From contig CAMCYI010000008.1 in NCBI GenBank assembly GCA_945883845.1, forward strand, positions 62,001 through 126,000: DNA of 64,000 nt, in the 5' to 3' direction. Below the pieces are notes generated by a model. The model made no database searches. It was not told the DNA's origin and saw nothing but the letters and a program-made list of their open reading frames with translations. This document shows, piece after piece, positions 8,156 through 16,284 of this stretch (position 1 is the stretch's first letter; every line of letters starts with the position of its first letter). The position numbers and the translations under genes are program-made. This DNA comes from Bacteriovorax stolpii. GTDB lineage: Bacteria > Bdellovibrionota > Bacteriovoracia > Bacteriovoracales > Bacteriovoracaceae.

Positions 8156-8911
8156 GTGGATAACCGGGACGTAATTGTGGATAGAAATGTGAAACGGGCC
8201 CAAAATTTAGCTGACTTTTTAAAAAGCCATGTAGAAAGCCTTAACAATCTCTTCACACTTTCTACAAAACCAACCATTACTTACAAGGCTGACAGTTCTC
8301 CAGTTACCTCTCTTGATCTCGCTTTATCGGAGTACATAGAGAAGCTTTTTAGTCAGTCATTTCCACTCATCACATTCTACTCGGAAGAGAAGTTTTCAGA
8401 GTGGAAATTCCCACTTCTCGCTCTTGATCCACTTGATGGAACCAGAGAATACATAGAAGGAAATCCGGAGTGGGCCATCTCCCTTGGAGTATTTCAGTCT
8501 GAGACATTTGAAGGAGAAGGTTGGGTTTATAATCCTGCCAAAAATGAGCTTTTCTCAGAGGGAAAAGTGCAGGATTTCCAACCGAAAAAAACTTATCGTG
8601 GAGAAGTCTCAAAGAGTGAGTGGAAAAAAGGCGTTTTTAAAAATCGTGCGACTGAGAAATTTGAAATTCATCCCGTCGGAAGTATTGCTTACAAACTCGG
8701 AAGACTTTCACATCATCAATGTGATTTCGTTGTCAGTCTCTTTCCAAAAAATATCTGGGATATCGCAGGTGGAACATTGCTCTGTCAGCAAGCAGGTTTC
8801 AAATTCTATTCAAAAGGTGTTGAGGTCACTTCGGTGAAGCCGCTTTACGAGCCACCTTTGGTTTGGTGTCACCCTTCGCTTTTACCTGAGCTTTCAAAGA
8901 TTTATTCTTAG
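8156..8911 (+). CDS. cysQ: 3'(2'),5'-bisphosphate nucleotidase / inositol-phosphatase family (CysQ-like)
   Basis: 251 residues, the family length. It has the metal-binding motifs of the inositol monophosphatase superfamily: EE near residue 78, DPLDGT at about 91-96, and WDIAGG at about 201-206. CysQ removes the 3' phosphate from PAP and PAPS, by-products of sulfate assimilation and acyl-carrier-protein chemistry; an inositol monophosphatase cannot be excluded from sequence alone. The GTG start at 8156 has no clear ribosome site; a GTG seven codons later is an alternative. Its last 86 bases overlap the convergent nth gene. Confidence 0.82.
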   Translation: MDNRDVIVDRNVKRAQNLADFLKSHVESLNNLFTLSTKPTITYKADSSPVTSLDLALSEYIEKLFSQSFPLITFYSEEKFSEWKFPLLALDPLDGTREYIEGNPEWAISLGVFQSETFEGEGWVYNPAKNELFSEGKVQDFQPKKTYRGEVSKSEWKKGVFKNRATEKFEIHPVGSIAYKLGRLSHHQCDFVVSLFPKNIWDIAGGTLLCQQAGFKFYSKGVEVTSVKPLYEPPLVWCHPSLLPELSKIYS

Positions 8912-9530
8912 ATTCACAAATATCTTTTAGTACGCACAAGTCACACTGTGGACGTCTCGCAATACAGGTTCTTCTTCCAAGAAAAATGAGCAAGTGAGAA
9001 AGATCTGTCCATGCTTCATTGGGAAACAGTTTCATCAGGTCCACTTCAACTTTTGCCGGATCAGTCTGTTTTGTAAGTCCAAGAAGATGGGCCGTCCTTT
9101 TCACGTGAGTATCAACAACGATGCCGGTATTGATGTTGAATGCGTTTCCTAAAACAACGTTCGCGGTTTTTCTTCCCACACCAGCAAGTTCGGAGAGTTC
9201 TTCCACAGTCTTCGGAACTTCGCCGTTGTGATCACTCACAAGACTTTGAGCACAGGAAATAAGGCTCTTACTTTTATTGCGAAAAAAGTTGATAGACTTG
9301 ATGGCCTCTTCAACGTCAGGGAGTTTTGCTTTTGCGAGACTCTGAGGAGTGGGATATTTTTTAAAAAGAGCAGGGGTAACCATGTTGACCCGGACATCAG
9401 TGCACTGAGCGGAAAGGATCGTCGCTACCAGGAGCTCATAGGCATTCGAATGGTTAAGTTCGCAGTGGGCATCCGGATAGAGCTTCTTTAATCGCTTAAA
9501 GACTTCAAGGGCCCGGTCATTGTTTTTCAT
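8826..9530 (-). CDS. nth: Endonuclease III (DNA glycosylase/AP lyase)
   Basis: 234 residues. It has the helix-hairpin-helix LAGVGRKTANVVL with the catalytic Lys, the catalytic Asp in VVDTHV, and the [4Fe-4S] cluster pattern C-x6-C-x2-C-x5-C near the C-terminus (CIARRPQCDLCVLKDIC). It removes oxidised pyrimidines and cuts at abasic sites. The start MKNNDRALEVFKRL aligns with the usual Nth start; a TTG 12 codons upstream is less likely. Beyond the iron-sulfur cluster there is an unusual Lys/Ala-rich tail of about 25 residues, most of it encoded antisense to the end of cysQ. Confidence 0.95.
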   Translation of the reverse strand: MKNNDRALEVFKRLKKLYPDAHCELNHSNAYELLVATILSAQCTDVRVNMVTPALFKKYPTPQSLAKAKLPDVEEAIKSINFFRNKSKSLISCAQSLVSDHNGEVPKTVEELSELAGVGRKTANVVLGNAFNINTGIVVDTHVKRTAHLLGLTKQTDPAKVEVDLMKLFPNEAWTDLSHLLIFLGRRTCIARRPQCDLCVLKDICESKNKSLKAQVKAKGDTKPKVARKAASPK

Positions 9531-9584
9531 GCTCTGAATTCTATCAAAATTGGCCTGTTTGCACAAAGCTTGCTAGAGAAAGAT

Positions 9585-10181
9585 ATGGGAAATTTTAAAG
9601 TCAAAGACCACTATTTTGATAAGGCGAAAAAAGAGAACTATCTCGCGCGCAGTATCTATAAGCTGGAAGAGATTGATGAAAAATATAAGGTCCTGAAGCC
9701 TGGCATGCAGGTCGTTGACCTGGGTTATTATCCCGGCTCATGGACTCAATATACGAGCAAGATCATCGGCGACAAAGGACTCGTGATCGGAATCGACATC
9801 CAGGAAGTTAATAAAAAATTATCAGGTGTGAATAACATCAGAATTTACCAGAAAGATATTTTTGATATCCACGATCTCACCCAGCTTGGAATTGAATCCC
9901 AGTTCGATGTTGTCTTGTCAGACATGGCACCGAGCACAACCGGCATGAAGTCTCTTGATCAGGATCGTAGCTTAAATCTTGTTGAGTCAGTCTTTGAGCT
10001 TCTCCCCCGATTTCTCAAAAAGGGCGGAAATTTTGTGATCAAAGTTTTTGACTCTCAACATGCGCAAAATTATCTCAAAGAACAAAAAAATCTTTTTAAC
10101 GAATTCCATTACTTGAAGCCAAAATCTACTCGAAGTGTCAGTAAAGAATTTTTTGTCATTGGAAAGAACTTTAAGGCATAA
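9585..10181 (+). CDS. rlmE: 23S rRNA (uridine-2'-O-)-methyltransferase RlmE
   Basis: 198 residues. The SAM-binding motif VVDLGYYPGSWTQ and the K-D-K-E catalytic tetrad of FtsJ-type 2'-O-methyltransferases are visible: Lys in ARSIYKLEEID, Asp in LSDMAPSTTG, Lys in VIKVF, Glu in SKEFF. RlmE methylates U2552 (E. coli numbering) in the ribosomal A loop. The ATG at 9585 is chosen because AGAGAAAG precedes it; a TTG five codons upstream is the alternative. It is divergent from nth and leads a set with the PBP and lepB. Confidence 0.93.
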   Translation: MGNFKVKDHYFDKAKKENYLARSIYKLEEIDEKYKVLKPGMQVVDLGYYPGSWTQYTSKIIGDKGLVIGIDIQEVNKKLSGVNNIRIYQKDIFDIHDLTQLGIESQFDVVLSDMAPSTTGMKSLDQDRSLNLVESVFELLPRFLKKGGNFVIKVFDSQHAQNYLKEQKNLFNEFHYLKPKSTRSVSKEFFVIGKNFKA

Positions 10182-10188
10182 TGTTTCA

Positions 10189-11442
10189 ATGGTTTTCAAG
10201 GATTTAAACCGCAAAGCTCTCATTTGCCTGGGCCTCATTTCAATGGTCAGCGTACCTGCGTTCGGGAACCTGAACTTCATTAAAGATAATACCCTATTTT
10301 TATCACCCGCCTCCATAGCTGCACCGTCTGAAGATTCGAACGTTTCCAATGAGTGGAACCAGATTCTCAAACAGCACCAGAGCTGGACAGACCAGGTGGA
10401 TTACGACAGTTCACGTTACCATGTGAATTACTCGTTCAATGATGAACTTGAAGGCTTCATTAAAAAGCAACTCGCCCTTTACCGCCCTGACTATACGTCT
10501 GTGGTGGTGATGGATAATGAGAATGGCCAGGTTCTCGCTGCTGTGGATTACGCCCGTCAGAAGAATGTTTATGGCCGCGACATCTCTTTCAGTAACTCTC
10601 ATCCCTCGGCATCTATCTTTAAAGTCATCACAGCTGCTGATCTTTTAGAGAATACTCATATTAAGACTGACACTGAGTTTCATTTTACCGGCCGCTCGAC
10701 GACACTTTATCGTCACCAGCTGAAAATTCCGACGGATCACCGCTGGGTACGCAGGCTCGATCTTCAGAAAGCTTTCGCGACATCGAATAATGTTATCTTT
10801 GGTCGTACGGCGATTGAAAATCTCACTCCTGCTGGTCTCAAGAAGATGGCGGAGAAATTCGGCTTCAATAAAAAACTTGTTGAAGGTGTGAATCTTCCAC
10901 CCTCAGTATTTGTCATGGCACAGGATCAGTACAACCTCGCGGAACTTTCTTCAGGTCTGAATACGACGACCATGATGAGCCCGGTTCATGGAGCTGTCAT
11001 TGCTTCGGTTATTGCAAACGGTGGTGTTCTTCGCCACCCGGTTGTCATCAAGTCTCTCGAAGGCTTGAGTGATAAGAAATTGATCTATCCTCCATTAAAA
11101 AAAGATGAGCAAGTTCTGACTCCCCAGTCAGCTGATGATATGAGAACGCTTTTCATGGCAACGATCACTGAAGGAACAGCCCGTTCTTCTTTCCGTCGTA
11201 GCCAGTATCTTCTGAACAAGCTTGAAATCGGCGGTAAAACCGGAAGCATCACTGGTGGTGAGCCTCATGGGAAACGCGACTGGTTTGTGAGTTACGCTAA
11301 ATCAATTGAAGAAAAAAACGATAAAGGGATTTCGATCTGCGTGATGATCGTGAATCAGAAAAAGTGGTACATCAAGTCTCCACTTCTCGCGAAAAACATC
11401 ATGGAGTTTTACTACTCCACGCTCTATCCCCTGAAGAAATAA
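10189..11442 (+). CDS. Penicillin-binding protein, transpeptidase domain
   Basis: About 417 residues with an N-terminal signal peptide or anchor (ICLGLISMVSVPAFG). The three active-site motifs of serine transpeptidases are present: SIFK (Ser at about 142), SNN (about 199-201) and KTGS (about 350). Only the transpeptidase domain is present, with no transglycosylase and no long PBP-dimer region, so it is shorter than PBP2 or FtsI. It probably crosslinks or trims peptidoglycan in the periplasm. The start lies just after the rlmE stop; the open frame runs 18 codons further upstream inside rlmE but homology and signal peptide favour 10189. Close to lepB (12 bases). Confidence 0.85.
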   Translation: MVFKDLNRKALICLGLISMVSVPAFGNLNFIKDNTLFLSPASIAAPSEDSNVSNEWNQILKQHQSWTDQVDYDSSRYHVNYSFNDELEGFIKKQLALYRPDYTSVVVMDNENGQVLAAVDYARQKNVYGRDISFSNSHPSASIFKVITAADLLENTHIKTDTEFHFTGRSTTLYRHQLKIPTDHRWVRRLDLQKAFATSNNVIFGRTAIENLTPAGLKKMAEKFGFNKKLVEGVNLPPSVFVMAQDQYNLAELSSGLNTTTMMSPVHGAVIASVIANGGVLRHPVVIKSLEGLSDKKLIYPPLKKDEQVLTPQSADDMRTLFMATITEGTARSSFRRSQYLLNKLEIGGKTGSITGGEPHGKRDWFVSYAKSIEEKNDKGISICVMIVNQKKWYIKSPLLAKNIMEFYYSTLYPLKK

Positions 11443-11454
11443 AAAGGAAAAGTC

Positions 11455-12261
11455 ATGGATCAGAATTCACCTCCGGAGAACATCGATAAAGTTGAGCCTT
11501 CAGTCGACGCATCGGTGAGCGCAGCTCCTTTGATCAGTAAGAAGGACAAGTTCGTCAAAGAGGCCAAGTCTTTTGTTATTATCATCCTTTCTGTTCTTGC
11601 ATTCCGTTCGGTACTCTTCGAGCCTTTCAAGATTCCTTCGGGCTCAATGATCCCGACACTCCTGATTGGTGACTTCATTCTCGTGAATAAATTTTCTTAC
11701 GGATTCAAGGTTCCGTTCAGTGACTGGTTCACTGATCCGGTTTACGTGACAGGCCCGGCAGCTCCAGAAAGAGGGGATGTCATCGTTTTCAAATACCCGA
11801 AAGACACGAACCTCAATTACATCAAGCGTGTGATTGGTCTTCCCGGTGACACGATTGAAGTGATCGACAAAGTTGTTTACGTGAACAACAAGCCGATCGA
11901 GACGAAAGACATTGATGGCAAAGAAATTCTCGACGATATGGATGAGCGCTACAAGTCTTATCAGTTCCGTTTCATGGAAACAAAAACCGGCACTGCGACT
12001 CATACAACTCAGGTTGATATGGGGAATGATTATTTCGCTAACTACTACAAATTCACTGTTCCGAAGGATAACTACTTCGTGATGGGTGATAACCGCGACT
12101 TCTCCGCAGATTCCCGCCGATGGGGAACTGTTCCTTTTGGGCATATCAAAGGGAAGGCGATCTTCGTTTGGTTCTCTCTTTCGGTTCCATGGCCATGGAG
12201 TGAAGACGAGCAGGAATCATGGAAGTTCCGTCCATGGAGAATCGGGAAAATCATCCATTAA
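11455..12261 (+). CDS. lepB: Signal peptidase I
   Basis: 268 residues. One N-terminal membrane segment (about 37-56) is followed at once by box B, PSGSMIPTL with the catalytic Ser at about residue 64, then box D, YIKRVIGLPGD with the catalytic Lys at about 124, and box E, GDNRDFSADSRRWG. The enzyme removes signal peptides from exported proteins on the periplasmic face of the inner membrane. The first 35 residues are hydrophilic and cytoplasmic. It follows the PBP by 12 bases and precedes a membrane protein, probably in one operon. Confidence 0.95.
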   Translation: MDQNSPPENIDKVEPSVDASVSAAPLISKKDKFVKEAKSFVIIILSVLAFRSVLFEPFKIPSGSMIPTLLIGDFILVNKFSYGFKVPFSDWFTDPVYVTGPAAPERGDVIVFKYPKDTNLNYIKRVIGLPGDTIEVIDKVVYVNNKPIETKDIDGKEILDDMDERYKSYQFRFMETKTGTATHTTQVDMGNDYFANYYKFTVPKDNYFVMGDNRDFSADSRRWGTVPFGHIKGKAIFVWFSLSVPWPWSEDEQESWKFRPWRIGKIIH

Positions 12262-12279
12262 TTTGTCGGAGAGAGATCT

Positions 12280-13908
12280 GTGAATAAAATCATCCGATCT
12301 CCCTGGCTCCTGTTTGGAACGTTCTTCCTCCTGACATTCTTCACTTATTACCCTGTCATCAGTGCCCATCGAAGGGTCGATGCGGACGCACAGATCATTC
12401 TGCCGCTTCTCGATAGCTGGGATAATCCTGTGACTTACATCCTGGACCTATTGTCTTTCAAGACGATCGATTTGCAGCCCATCAGGGACCTCTCTCTCGT
12501 CATTGATCAGTTTTTTTACGCTCACCTTAACACGAATACGTTTGCGTTTCAGAATGCCCTCATCTGGGGTCTCTGTTGTTTCCTTGTGTTTCGGTTACTC
12601 AGATCTTTGTTTCCGGAAACTGATGAGAGAAAACTCTATCTCTGCGTCGTAGCGTTTACCGTCTATCCATTGTTCAGTTCAACCATCCCTTGGGGAATGG
12701 CCCGCAAGCATCTTCTATCGATGTGTTTTATCCTGTTGGCAACATGCAAGCTCACGGGCGCCGGATCCGCACTGACAAAAAAAGAGAAAGGCTTCATCAT
12801 CTCGTCCTTTTTCTTAGCTATGTTATCCCAGCCGATTTCACTCTTCTGGCCGGTGTGGGCATGGTTTTACGTAAAGCGATCGCGGCCCGATCTGATCAAA
12901 TCTTTCAATCAGATCTTACCGGTACTCATCTTTATCCTGATTGTTATCGGACTAGTAAATTTCTTTTACTATGAGATGAGTCCAGTGTTCCTGAAAAATT
13001 TCCCTAAGAAAACGAGCACGCCATTTTATTTCGGCGGCCAGCTTTTGGCAGTGGGGCACTATTTTACGACATTGGTCGCACCGTATTTTCTGTCGTTCTA
13101 CTATACTCTCGGTCATTGGACCACTCTCACCGGTATAGTGCTGCTGGTTTTCGCTGGATACTTCCACTATAAGTATAACGAGCGAAAAATGGATCTCTGG
13201 TTCGGCTTCATGCTCTTCCCGTTGATAACGATCCTGCAGAGTCCTCAGATTATCTACGACACCTACTTACTCATTCCTGCCGTTGGATGTTTAGTGCTCA
13301 TCATTCATTCTTTGCGAAACGTCAGCTGGAAGACGTTTCAGATTTCAGCTTCCATCCTCATCCCTCTCTGGATGTCTGTGACATTTATAACATCACAGCG
13401 ATGGCTATCCATGGCCTCGTTGACGAAGGAGAGTTTTGACAACGTCCCTGATTGCATCACGGCGATGGTTCATGTGAGAACTCAGTATGAAAAAGGATTA
13501 GCCCCTGCTCCGGAAACATTGAAATACGTGCGGGACTATCAGTGTGTGAAGCAGAACATTCAGACGGATTCTAAACTGAACGAAGCTAAACTCATTCAGT
13601 CCCAGATAATGTTTTACGATGACAAGCTGCCGCTGGATTGGCGCCTCAATGTTCTCAGGGAAGGAATGAAGACCCGTCACTTCCAGGCGAATATTTATTA
13701 CACGGCCCTTCTCATTAAGACCAAGAAAGGAAATGAAATTTCACAACCTCTCGGGGAGCTCGTCCAGAACCTGAAACTGACTCCCAATAAAGTTTACGAT
13801 TTTATTCTTGAGACTACGGTGCTCACGTACTGCCGGAAGACGGGAAACACTGAATGTGTTGAAGCTGTAGTACCGTTCACTCAGAAAAGTGACGTTCCCT
13901 ATTACTGA
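12280..13908 (+). CDS. Multi-pass membrane protein, GT-C glycosyltransferase-like
   Basis: 542 residues: about ten membrane segments in the first 400, then a soluble helical tail of about 150. After the first segment there is an extracytoplasmic loop with acidic residues (RRVDADAQ), and a later PWGMARKHLLSMCF element resembles the W-x-x-x-RKxxL segment seen in TMTC/O-mannosyltransferase-like GT-C proteins. This suggests a lipid-linked sugar donor and a periplasmic acceptor, but no substrate can be named. GTG start with GGAGAGAG upstream. Its TGA directly abuts the mutS2 stop on the other strand (TGATCA), with no room for a terminator. Confidence 0.6.
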   Translation: MNKIIRSPWLLFGTFFLLTFFTYYPVISAHRRVDADAQIILPLLDSWDNPVTYILDLLSFKTIDLQPIRDLSLVIDQFFYAHLNTNTFAFQNALIWGLCCFLVFRLLRSLFPETDERKLYLCVVAFTVYPLFSSTIPWGMARKHLLSMCFILLATCKLTGAGSALTKKEKGFIISSFFLAMLSQPISLFWPVWAWFYVKRSRPDLIKSFNQILPVLIFILIVIGLVNFFYYEMSPVFLKNFPKKTSTPFYFGGQLLAVGHYFTTLVAPYFLSFYYTLGHWTTLTGIVLLVFAGYFHYKYNERKMDLWFGFMLFPLITILQSPQIIYDTYLLIPAVGCLVLIIHSLRNVSWKTFQISASILIPLWMSVTFITSQRWLSMASLTKESFDNVPDCITAMVHVRTQYEKGLAPAPETLKYVRDYQCVKQNIQTDSKLNEAKLIQSQIMFYDDKLPLDWRLNVLREGMKTRHFQANIYYTALLIKTKKGNEISQPLGELVQNLKLTPNKVYDFILETTVLTYCRKTGNTECVEAVVPFTQKSDVPYY

Positions 13909-16284
13909 TCAGGCTTTCAGGATAATCTTTGTTTCTCCATCATTTCCCGATTCTGATACAGCCATTACAAAATCTTTGGAGGTCTTGAGATACTGACGGA
14001 GCCAGTTTTTAAGAGTTCCATCTCCATGACCATGAATGACGTTGAGATAGGGGACATCACCACGCAGGAGATCCCCGAGAGCTCTGTCTACGAGGTTTTG
14101 AAACTCCGAGAGTCTCATGCCCCGGGTATCGTATTCGAGATCGGCATCTGTGCTTTTCTGGAAGCTGACACTAACCTGGGCGCGGAGAGGAGCCTTGTTG
14201 GATGGCCCGAGAGTCGATACCGGAACTGTGAACTTTATCGGTCCTTTGCCTATAGTGACTTCAGATTTTCTTTTATCGACGTGAACGACTGAGAATTCTT
14301 TTTTGAGAGCGAAAGAATAGACCTGGTCACCCGTCCGAAGGTCGCCGATACTGACCGTGCCTTCAGGATGCTCGTCGGATTCTTCTGGCTCCGGAGCAAT
14401 GCCTGCAAGTTTATTGACGCGATCTTTGAGCGCATGTGCCCGGTCATCGATCTTACGCACCTTTTGGATTTCATTTCGTTTTGCCTCTTCGACCAGGGTT
14501 CTCGCTTCCTGGACGATTTTATCGATTTCCTTTCTCGCCAGTGCAAGTTCATCATTCATTTTCAGATTGAGAATACCTTCCATCGCCCCTTTTTGGTTTT
14601 TCAATTCCACTTCCCGTCTGTGATTTGCATTCAGGAGCTGGTCGAGCTCAATCTGCTTCTGGGAAACTTTCTGAAGGAGAGTTTCGTAGCTGATGTTCTT
14701 GGAATTCATGCGGCCAAGGGCCCGGTCAGGGACATCTTTAACTTCAGGATGATTTTTTGCGAGGATGCGAAAAACATCAATGGCCATGGAGCTCCCGGGC
14801 GTTCCCCATTGGATTTTGTAGGTCGGTCTCATTTCCTTTGTGTCGAATCCGACGTGCGCAGAAGTATAATGTGCGTCCTGATGGATCAGGGTCTTGAACA
14901 TCTGATGGTGAGTGGAAACAATGATGTGACATCCGGCTTTTTTATGAAGCTCGTCGAAATACGCCATGGAGAGAGCCGAAGCCTCGTCAGAAGAAGTTGA
15001 ATTAAATATTTCATCTATGAGGATGAGGTTCGTCGGGAGGATATTTTCCAGCAGGTCTATGTAGTTCTTCACTTCCCCGGAAAATGAACTGAGGCCCGTC
15101 TGTAAATCCTGAAGGTCATTTCCGAAATAAAAAATTCCTTCATACGGATACATTTCCGCATCGTTCGAAGGGACAAAAAACCCATGGTAAAAAAGGAGAT
15201 AAGAAAGCGCGATAGATTTCAGGAAGACGGTTTTCCCTCCGGTATTGGGCCCGGAGATGACAATCCCATAACTTTCCTTCGTGCAGTCGGCACTGTTTTT
15301 TACTGCATTTTTAATTAATGGATGGGAGAGCTGGGAAAAACGAAACCCGGGTTTTTCACGGATGCGCGGAGCCTGGAGTTTATAATCAAGGGCGAAGAGA
15401 GACTTCGCGAGATAGAAATCCATCCTGAGCATTAGACTGTGAACGGCATGATTTAATGACGAATAGGCGGCCAGATCGTTTGAAAATTTAATCGTGAGCT
15501 TATTGATGATCTCGTCGATCTTTGCAATCATTTCCAGCCTGCGGTTACATGCTTCTCGGACTTCAAATAACTCTACAAATAACGTCTGTCCCGAGTCTGA
15601 CCTTGAGACAATTAATCCCAGTTCTGATCGATAAGAGTCTGACCTGACTGGCACAACGTATCTTTCGTAATGAACGTCGTAGCTGTTGTACTGAAGAATT
15701 TTCTGGTGGGCCGGTTGATTGATCCATTCCTGGATAGACTTGCGGATTCTCTCTTCGAGCTCGCGGAGTCTTTTTGTGAGCTCCGCAAGTTCCGCGTGCC
15801 GTTCAAAATGAACCTCGCCAGTGTCATCGACCAGATGGCGGAACTCTCTCAGAAATTTCCTCTGGAGGACCTGGAAATCGAGTTCGTTTAATTGTTCAAA
15901 CTCGGGAATTTTAAAATTCGCCATGTTCTGCTTGATGAAAATGGCTGACTCCAGCATCACGGCCACTTTATTCAGTTCCGCGAAATTCAGGACACCTTCT
16001 TTAGACAAGTGCTGGATAAATCGGTTGAGAGAGGAATCCTGAGGGAGCCGCGCCAGAAGACTTTTAAAAACCTGCCGGTATTCGTCTTTAAACTCCCGCA
16101 GATAAAGATCGGTCAGGGAGAATTCAGATGCTAATTCTCCCATGGAGTGTGAAAATAGACGTGACGTGAGCTCGGCTTTGTTTGATTCAAAATATGCGAA
16201 TTGAGCGATGATCCGGCTTAAAACATCCCACTCGACCTGAGAGTGGTGCACAGAATGCTGCTGAGAAATGAGATTGATGGTCAT
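13909..16284 (-). CDS. mutS2: MutS2 family ATPase with Smr domain
   Basis: About 791 residues, typical for MutS2 and lacking the mismatch-binding domain of MutS. Helical lever region in the first 300 residues, then the ABC ATPase (Walker A GPNTGGKT, about 345-352; Walker B LILIDEIFNSTSSDEASAL), a long coiled-coil insert (about 520-620), a KOW-like segment, and a C-terminal Smr domain (last 73 residues) with DTRG and HGHGDG. In Bacillus, MutS2 recognises collided ribosomes and splits them; an older role in suppressing recombination is also reported. Here the Smr Leu of DLRG is Thr. The ATG abuts the rqcH ATG with no gap; a TTG three codons earlier is possible. Confidence 0.93.
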   Translation of the reverse strand: MTINLISQQHSVHHSQVEWDVLSRIIAQFAYFESNKAELTSRLFSHSMGELASEFSLTDLYLREFKDEYRQVFKSLLARLPQDSSLNRFIQHLSKEGVLNFAELNKVAVMLESAIFIKQNMANFKIPEFEQLNELDFQVLQRKFLREFRHLVDDTGEVHFERHAELAELTKRLRELEERIRKSIQEWINQPAHQKILQYNSYDVHYERYVVPVRSDSYRSELGLIVSRSDSGQTLFVELFEVREACNRRLEMIAKIDEIINKLTIKFSNDLAAYSSLNHAVHSLMLRMDFYLAKSLFALDYKLQAPRIREKPGFRFSQLSHPLIKNAVKNSADCTKESYGIVISGPNTGGKTVFLKSIALSYLLFYHGFFVPSNDAEMYPYEGIFYFGNDLQDLQTGLSSFSGEVKNYIDLLENILPTNLILIDEIFNSTSSDEASALSMAYFDELHKKAGCHIIVSTHHQMFKTLIHQDAHYTSAHVGFDTKEMRPTYKIQWGTPGSSMAIDVFRILAKNHPEVKDVPDRALGRMNSKNISYETLLQKVSQKQIELDQLLNANHRREVELKNQKGAMEGILNLKMNDELALARKEIDKIVQEARTLVEEAKRNEIQKVRKIDDRAHALKDRVNKLAGIAPEPEESDEHPEGTVSIGDLRTGDQVYSFALKKEFSVVHVDKRKSEVTIGKGPIKFTVPVSTLGPSNKAPLRAQVSVSFQKSTDADLEYDTRGMRLSEFQNLVDRALGDLLRGDVPYLNVIHGHGDGTLKNWLRQYLKTSKDFVMAVSESGNDGETKIILKA

